Source of the DNA: CAZWZG01 sp964638245
Lineage (GTDB): Bacteria; Pseudomonadota; Alphaproteobacteria; Rhodobacterales; Rhodobacteraceae
DNA: 43,634 nt
Direction: 5' to 3'
Assembly (NCBI GenBank): GCA_964638245.1
Contig: CAZWZG010000006.1
Span: forward strand, 1-43,634
Position 1 is the first letter of the stretch; every line of letters begins with the position of its first letter. A program made the position numbers and the translations under genes. Below are positions 40,657-43,634 of the stretch, one piece after another. A model generated the notes under the pieces. The model worked only from the letters and a program-made list of their open reading frames with translations. It was not told the DNA's origin and did no database searches.

Positions 40657-42012
40657 TTAGATCGCGGTGCTGTGGATGTGCTCGGACAACAGCTCAAGAT
40701 CAAGGCGCGCCGCCACGACCCGTGCAAGCGCGTTGAATTCTGGCAAAAGCTCGATCGTCGTACCCGCGCGCCGGACCGCATCCGGGAACGTCGCCTCAAG
40801 GTTCGCCAAAAGCGGCACCAGTCGATCAACCTCGACCGACTCAACGGTATTGAGGACGCGCAGGTCCAGCGATCCTGTGCACATGATCGAGTTGATCATC
40901 TCGGCAACCGTCTTTTCGTCCGCCGTCAGGACATGGCCCTTGTGCGCGGCCAGCCCCGTGGCCTGAACGCGCTGACGATACGCCCCGGTCGATACGGCAT
41001 TCTGAGTGAAGCCGTCCGCAAAGGTCGAAATCGCCGACGCTCCAAACCCCAGCAGCGTTGTGCAGGGGTCGTCCGTATAGCCCTGAAAATTGCGCCGCAT
41101 TTGCCCAGCCTCAGCGGCCTTGGCGAGGCTGTCATCGGCTAACGCGAAATGGTCGATGCCCAGCTCAAGGTAGCCATTGGCGACCAGTTTCCGCTCGGCG
41201 GCGCAGGCTTCGCGGTAACGCTCTTCGGTTGAGGGCAAAGCATCTTTGGGGATCACCGCCTGTCGCTTGGACATGTGCGGCACATGCGCGTAGCCATAAA
41301 GCGCCAGTCGATCGGGGTTGAGTGTGATCACCTGATCCAGCGTCGCCAGAAGGCTTTCCCGGGTCTGGTAGGGAAGACCGTAGAGCAGATCGATGTTCAG
41401 GCTTTGAATGCCATGGCTTCGAAGGCGGTCGATGACAGTCTTTGTCTCTTCATAGCTTTGCAGGCGACCAATGGCCTGCTGGACCTTGGGTTCGAAGTCC
41501 TGAACGCCAATACTGGCGCGCTCCATGCCACGGCGCGCAAGACAATCGAGGACGTCGTCGGACGCCTCGGTCGGATCGATCTCGACCGAGAATTCATAGC
41601 CGTCAGCCTTGGCGAACGTGGCTTCGATCGCGTCGAGCAGGCGCTCCATCTGGTCGGCAGACAATAGGGTTGGCGTTCCGCCCCCAAGATGCAGCCGTGC
41701 CATCGACAGGCCCTCGGGACCAGTGTCGCGCACCTTGGCGATCTCGGTGATCACGTCATCCAGATAGGCATCGACGGGTTTGAGCGTCTGGGTCCCTTGC
41801 GTGCGGCAGGCGCAGAACCAGCACAACCGCCGACAAAAGGGGATATGGACATAAACCGAAACCGGATCACGTGGATCAAGCGCCGAAATCCAGCCCGGCT
41901 GACGCGCGCGCCCGACTTCGGCGACAAAGCGGTTGGCCGGCGGATAACTCGTGTAACGCGGTACTTTCGCGTCAAAAAGTCCATAACGGCGCAAAATGCT
42001 TTCGGTATCCAT
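40657..42012 (-). CDS. hemN: oxygen-independent coproporphyrinogen III oxidase
   Basis: A 451-residue radical SAM enzyme. The cluster motif is C60-x3-C64-x2-C67 in HIPFCRRLCWFC, with the extra C69. The HLGGGTPT and IDLLYGLPYQT segments are typical of HemN. It converts coproporphyrinogen III to protoporphyrinogen IX without oxygen. The ATG at 42012 gives the standard MDTESILRRYGLFDAKVPRYTSYP start, and the longer frame is rejected. An FNR box lies 34 bases upstream, consistent with induction under low oxygen by FnrL. Confidence 0.95.
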   Translation of the reverse strand: MDTESILRRYGLFDAKVPRYTSYPPANRFVAEVGRARQPGWISALDPRDPVSVYVHIPFCRRLCWFCACRTQGTQTLKPVDAYLDDVITEIAKVRDTGPEGLSMARLHLGGGTPTLLSADQMERLLDAIEATFAKADGYEFSVEIDPTEASDDVLDCLARRGMERASIGVQDFEPKVQQAIGRLQSYEETKTVIDRLRSHGIQSLNIDLLYGLPYQTRESLLATLDQVITLNPDRLALYGYAHVPHMSKRQAVIPKDALPSTEERYREACAAERKLVANGYLELGIDHFALADDSLAKAAEAGQMRRNFQGYTDDPCTTLLGFGASAISTFADGFTQNAVSTGAYRQRVQATGLAAHKGHVLTADEKTVAEMINSIMCTGSLDLRVLNTVESVEVDRLVPLLANLEATFPDAVRRAGTTIELLPEFNALARVVAARLDLELLSEHIHSTAI

Positions 42013-42046
42013 GCATCTTGGATACGGTTGCTCCAAGGGAACCGCA

Positions 42047-42060
42047 TTGATCCAGATCAA
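42047..42060. promoter_or_regulatory. perfect FNR box between hemN and fnrL
   Basis: TTGATCCAGATCAA is a perfect TTGAT-N4-ATCAA site. It is 34 bases from the hemN start and ends 2 bases before the fnrL start. It fits activation of hemN. For fnrL it covers the ribosome-binding region, so repression of its own synthesis is the likely effect. Confidence 0.85.
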
Positions 42061-42062
42061 CG

Positions 42063-42791
42063 ATGAATATCAAGTTTGATACTCACGTACAGTGTAGCAG
42101 CTGTCCAATCCGCCACCGCGCCATTTGCGCCCGTTGTGACACGGACGAACTGGATTTGCTGGCGGCCATCAAGACGTACAAGACAATCCCGGCAGGTCAG
42201 CCGATTGGTTGGCGCGGGGATGATCTGACGCATTTTTCCTCTGTGGTATCGGGGATCGCATCGTTGACGCGGACGCTTGAAGATGGCCGCACGCAGATGG
42301 TCGGATTGCTCATGCCCTCCGATTTTGTCGGACGCCCCGGTCGCGATACGGTGGAGTTCGATGTGACCGCCATCACGGATGTCACCTTGTGTCGATTCGA
42401 GCGTCGCCCGTTCGAGGACCTTGTCGAAGACGTCCCCCATATTTCCCAGCGCATGATGGAAATGGCGCTGGATGAGCTGGCGGCCGCGCGCGAATGGATG
42501 GTGCTCTTGGGCCGCAAGACCGCGCGCGAGAAAATCGCGACGTTCCTTGAAATGGTCGTGCGCCGAAGCTCGATCCAAGGGCAGGGGGCGGATTCGTTCG
42601 AACTTCCCCTCACGCGCGAGGAAATTGCTGATTTCCTTGGTCTGACACTCGAAACCATCAGCCGCCAGCTGACCCAGCTGAAGAAGGAAGGCGTCGTGCG
42701 TTTCATCGACCGCCGCCGGTTCGAAGTGACCGACCTTGCCGCTTTGCACAACGCATCCGGCGACGACGCGGATGGGGGCGTGCTGGTTTAA
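42063..42791 (+). CDS. fnrL: FnrL oxygen-sensing transcriptional regulator
   Basis: A 242-residue Crp/Fnr protein. Its N-terminal Cys are C11, C14, C22 and C25, and a later C110 completes the possible 4Fe-4S ligands as in Rhodobacter FnrL. A cAMP-receptor-like barrel follows, then a long dimer helix (ARE WMVLLGRKTAREKIATFLEMV, described by its core) and a helix-turn-helix LTREEIADFLGLTLETISRQLTQLKKEG with E-x2-S-R for FNR-box recognition. It activates microaerobic genes such as ccoNOQP and hemN. An FNR box overlaps the region just before its ATG, so FnrL may repress itself. The usual strong ribosome-binding site is absent. Confidence 0.95.
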   Translation: MNIKFDTHVQCSSCPIRHRAICARCDTDELDLLAAIKTYKTIPAGQPIGWRGDDLTHFSSVVSGIASLTRTLEDGRTQMVGLLMPSDFVGRPGRDTVEFDVTAITDVTLCRFERRPFEDLVEDVPHISQRMMEMALDELAAAREWMVLLGRKTAREKIATFLEMVVRRSSIQGQGADSFELPLTREEIADFLGLTLETISRQLTQLKKEGVVRFIDRRRFEVTDLAALHNASGDDADGGVLV

Positions 42792-42801
42792 GTCAGCCGA
42801 T

Positions 42802-42815
42802 TTGACCCAGATCAA
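42802..42815 (+). promoter_or_regulatory. FNR box upstream of ccoN
   Basis: TTGACCCAGATCAA matches TTGAT-N4-ATCAA at 9 of 10 specific positions. It lies 82 bases upstream of the ccoN start, a suitable activation distance. Confidence 0.75.
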
Positions 42816-42897
42816 AGTGCCTTTCCCGAAGACCTCCTAGTCAAGACCCTGAGGCGGACCGGATGAGTCCGTTCTACCGACGAGACGGGGTCACACT

Positions 42898-43634
42898 ATG
42901 GATGCGTTTAAACTGATACCACTGGCGATCTTCGTGCTGATCGGGGCGTATGCCGCCGACCAGGGCGCGGATCTGGCCTTCCGAATGCACGGGCTGATTG
43001 TCATGCTCGTCGCGGCGGGGCTTTTCATCATGTACCTGCGAAGGGTTGGAAATCCCGTCCCCGCGGTCGCAACCGATGAATACATGGACGACGTTATCCG
43101 CGCCGGTGTGATCGCCACGGCGTTCTGGGGCGTGGCCGGGTTTCTGGTGGGCGTCTTTATCGCCTTCCAACTGGCCTTCCCGCAGCTGAATTTCGAATGG
43201 GGGCAACCCTTTACGAACTTTGGTCGCCTTCGCCCACTGCACACCTCGGCGGTGATTTTCGCGTTCGGGGGCAACGCCCTGATCGCCACGTCTTTCTACA
43301 TCGTACAGCGGACAAGCCGCGTTCGCCTTTTTGGCGGCAACCTCCCATGGTTTGTCTTCTGGGGCTACCAGCTCTTCATCGTGCTGGCGGCCACCGGTTA
43401 CCTCTTGGGCGCGACCCAGTCCAAGGAATATGCCGAGCCCGAATGGTACGTCGACATCTGGCTGACGCTGGTTTGGGTGGCCTACCTTCTGGTGTTCCTC
43501 GGCACGATCATGACCCGCAAAGAGCGGCACATCTACGTCGCCAACTGGTTCTTCCTGGCCTTCATTGTGACCGTGGCGATGCTCCATATCGTCAACAACC
43601 TCTCGATCCCGGTGACGATCTGGGGCTCCAAGTC
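42898..43634 (+). CDS. ccoN: cytochrome c oxidase, cbb3-type, subunit I (3' part outside the window)
   Basis: About 245 residues from the ATG at 42898 to the window end. Several transmembrane helices are present. The segment FGRLRPLHTSAVIFAFGGNALIA contains the low-spin haem His, and VANWFFLAFIVTVAMLHIVNN is a later helix typical of CcoN. It is the catalytic subunit of the high-affinity cbb3 oxidase used at low oxygen. An FNR box upstream and fnrL adjacent support FnrL activation. The copper-site and haem-copper residues are further downstream, outside the window. Confidence 0.93.
   Translation, partial: MDAFKLIPLAIFVLIGAYAADQGADLAFRMHGLIVMLVAAGLFIMYLRRVGNPVPAVATDEYMDDVIRAGVIATAFWGVAGFLVGVFIAFQLAFPQLNFEWGQPFTNFGRLRPLHTSAVIFAFGGNALIATSFYIVQRTSRVRLFGGNLPWFVFWGYQLFIVLAATGYLLGATQSKEYAEPEWYVDIWLTLVWVAYLLVFLGTIMTRKERHIYVANWFFLAFIVTVAMLHIVNNLSIPVTIWGSK

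Overview
The window looks like chromosomal DNA of a marine alphaproteobacterium of the Rhodobacterales (Roseobacter group). The evidence is a tRNA-His 3' part with discriminator A73, an fnrL gene between hemN and ccoN with FNR boxes on both sides, an alphaproteobacterial RpoH, CarD, a MetY-type sulfhydrylase, DUF4389 and DUF6476 proteins, a SUV3-like RNA helicase followed by an S4 protein and a seven-iron ferredoxin, and dense operons with 1-8 nt overlaps. It is mostly housekeeping and niche metabolism. I see no prophage, transposase, CRISPR array or integrase. Three runs of exactly 100 N (13192-13291, 29595-29694, 32363-32462) each interrupt a gene. Homology indicates that at least the first two hide more than 100 bases, so they are scaffold placeholders.

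Layout. 1-2230: tRNA-His, a metallophosphoesterase, a small membrane protein and RluD. 2315-5061: a PAS histidine kinase with a stand-alone response regulator, divergent from rpoH. 5201-6480: a Gfo/Idh/MocA oxidoreductase and a DUF4389 membrane protein, then about 500 bases without a convincing gene. 6976-9405: a tight three-gene operon of a retropepsin-like RimB-type protein, the RimK ATP-grasp glutamate ligase and an AspA/AstE-like M14 hydrolase. 9528-13191: oligopeptidase F, an HxlR regulator, a Nu-class GST and a gap-truncated LysR regulator. 13328-18091: a flavoprotein, an ATP-dependent DNA ligase, DUF1127, LysR and the ligase-associated exonuclease. 18165-18557: a DUF1801 gene with one in-frame stop. 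18815-22806: circularly permuted ATP-grasp, alpha-E, transglutaminase and the Anbu proteasome-like peptidase. 22803-24663: a hydrolase/SCP2 pair and a TPR protein. 24725-28869: SUV3-like helicase, S4 protein, ferredoxin and CarD. 28920-32769: a KefB/C-type antiporter and a GspL/PilM-like to GspC/PilP-like protein, both broken by gaps. 32929-38776: SIMPL protein, MetY, a putative glycosyltransferase and a DUF1800/DUF1501 pair. 38852-40558: pcaCHG. 40657-43634: hemN, fnrL and the start of ccoN.

The most interesting content is the pair of ATP-grasp-centred peptide-modification systems less than 10 kb apart. One is retropepsin + RimK + M14 hydrolase. The other is CP-ATP-grasp + alpha-E + transglutaminase + Anbu. 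Each joins a peptide-bond-forming enzyme to candidate hydrolases that could reverse or process the modification. Both gene sets have been noted in comparative genomics, but their substrates are not evident from the sequence. Other points to check are an S4-domain gene with no ATG, GTG or TTG start, a TGG-to-TGA nonsense codon in the DUF1801 gene, a perfect 16-bp palindrome in the rpoH promoter, a promoter-plus-terminator unit of about 90 nt upstream of carD, and a single polypeptide that appears to link GspL/PilM-like and GspC/PilP-like modules.
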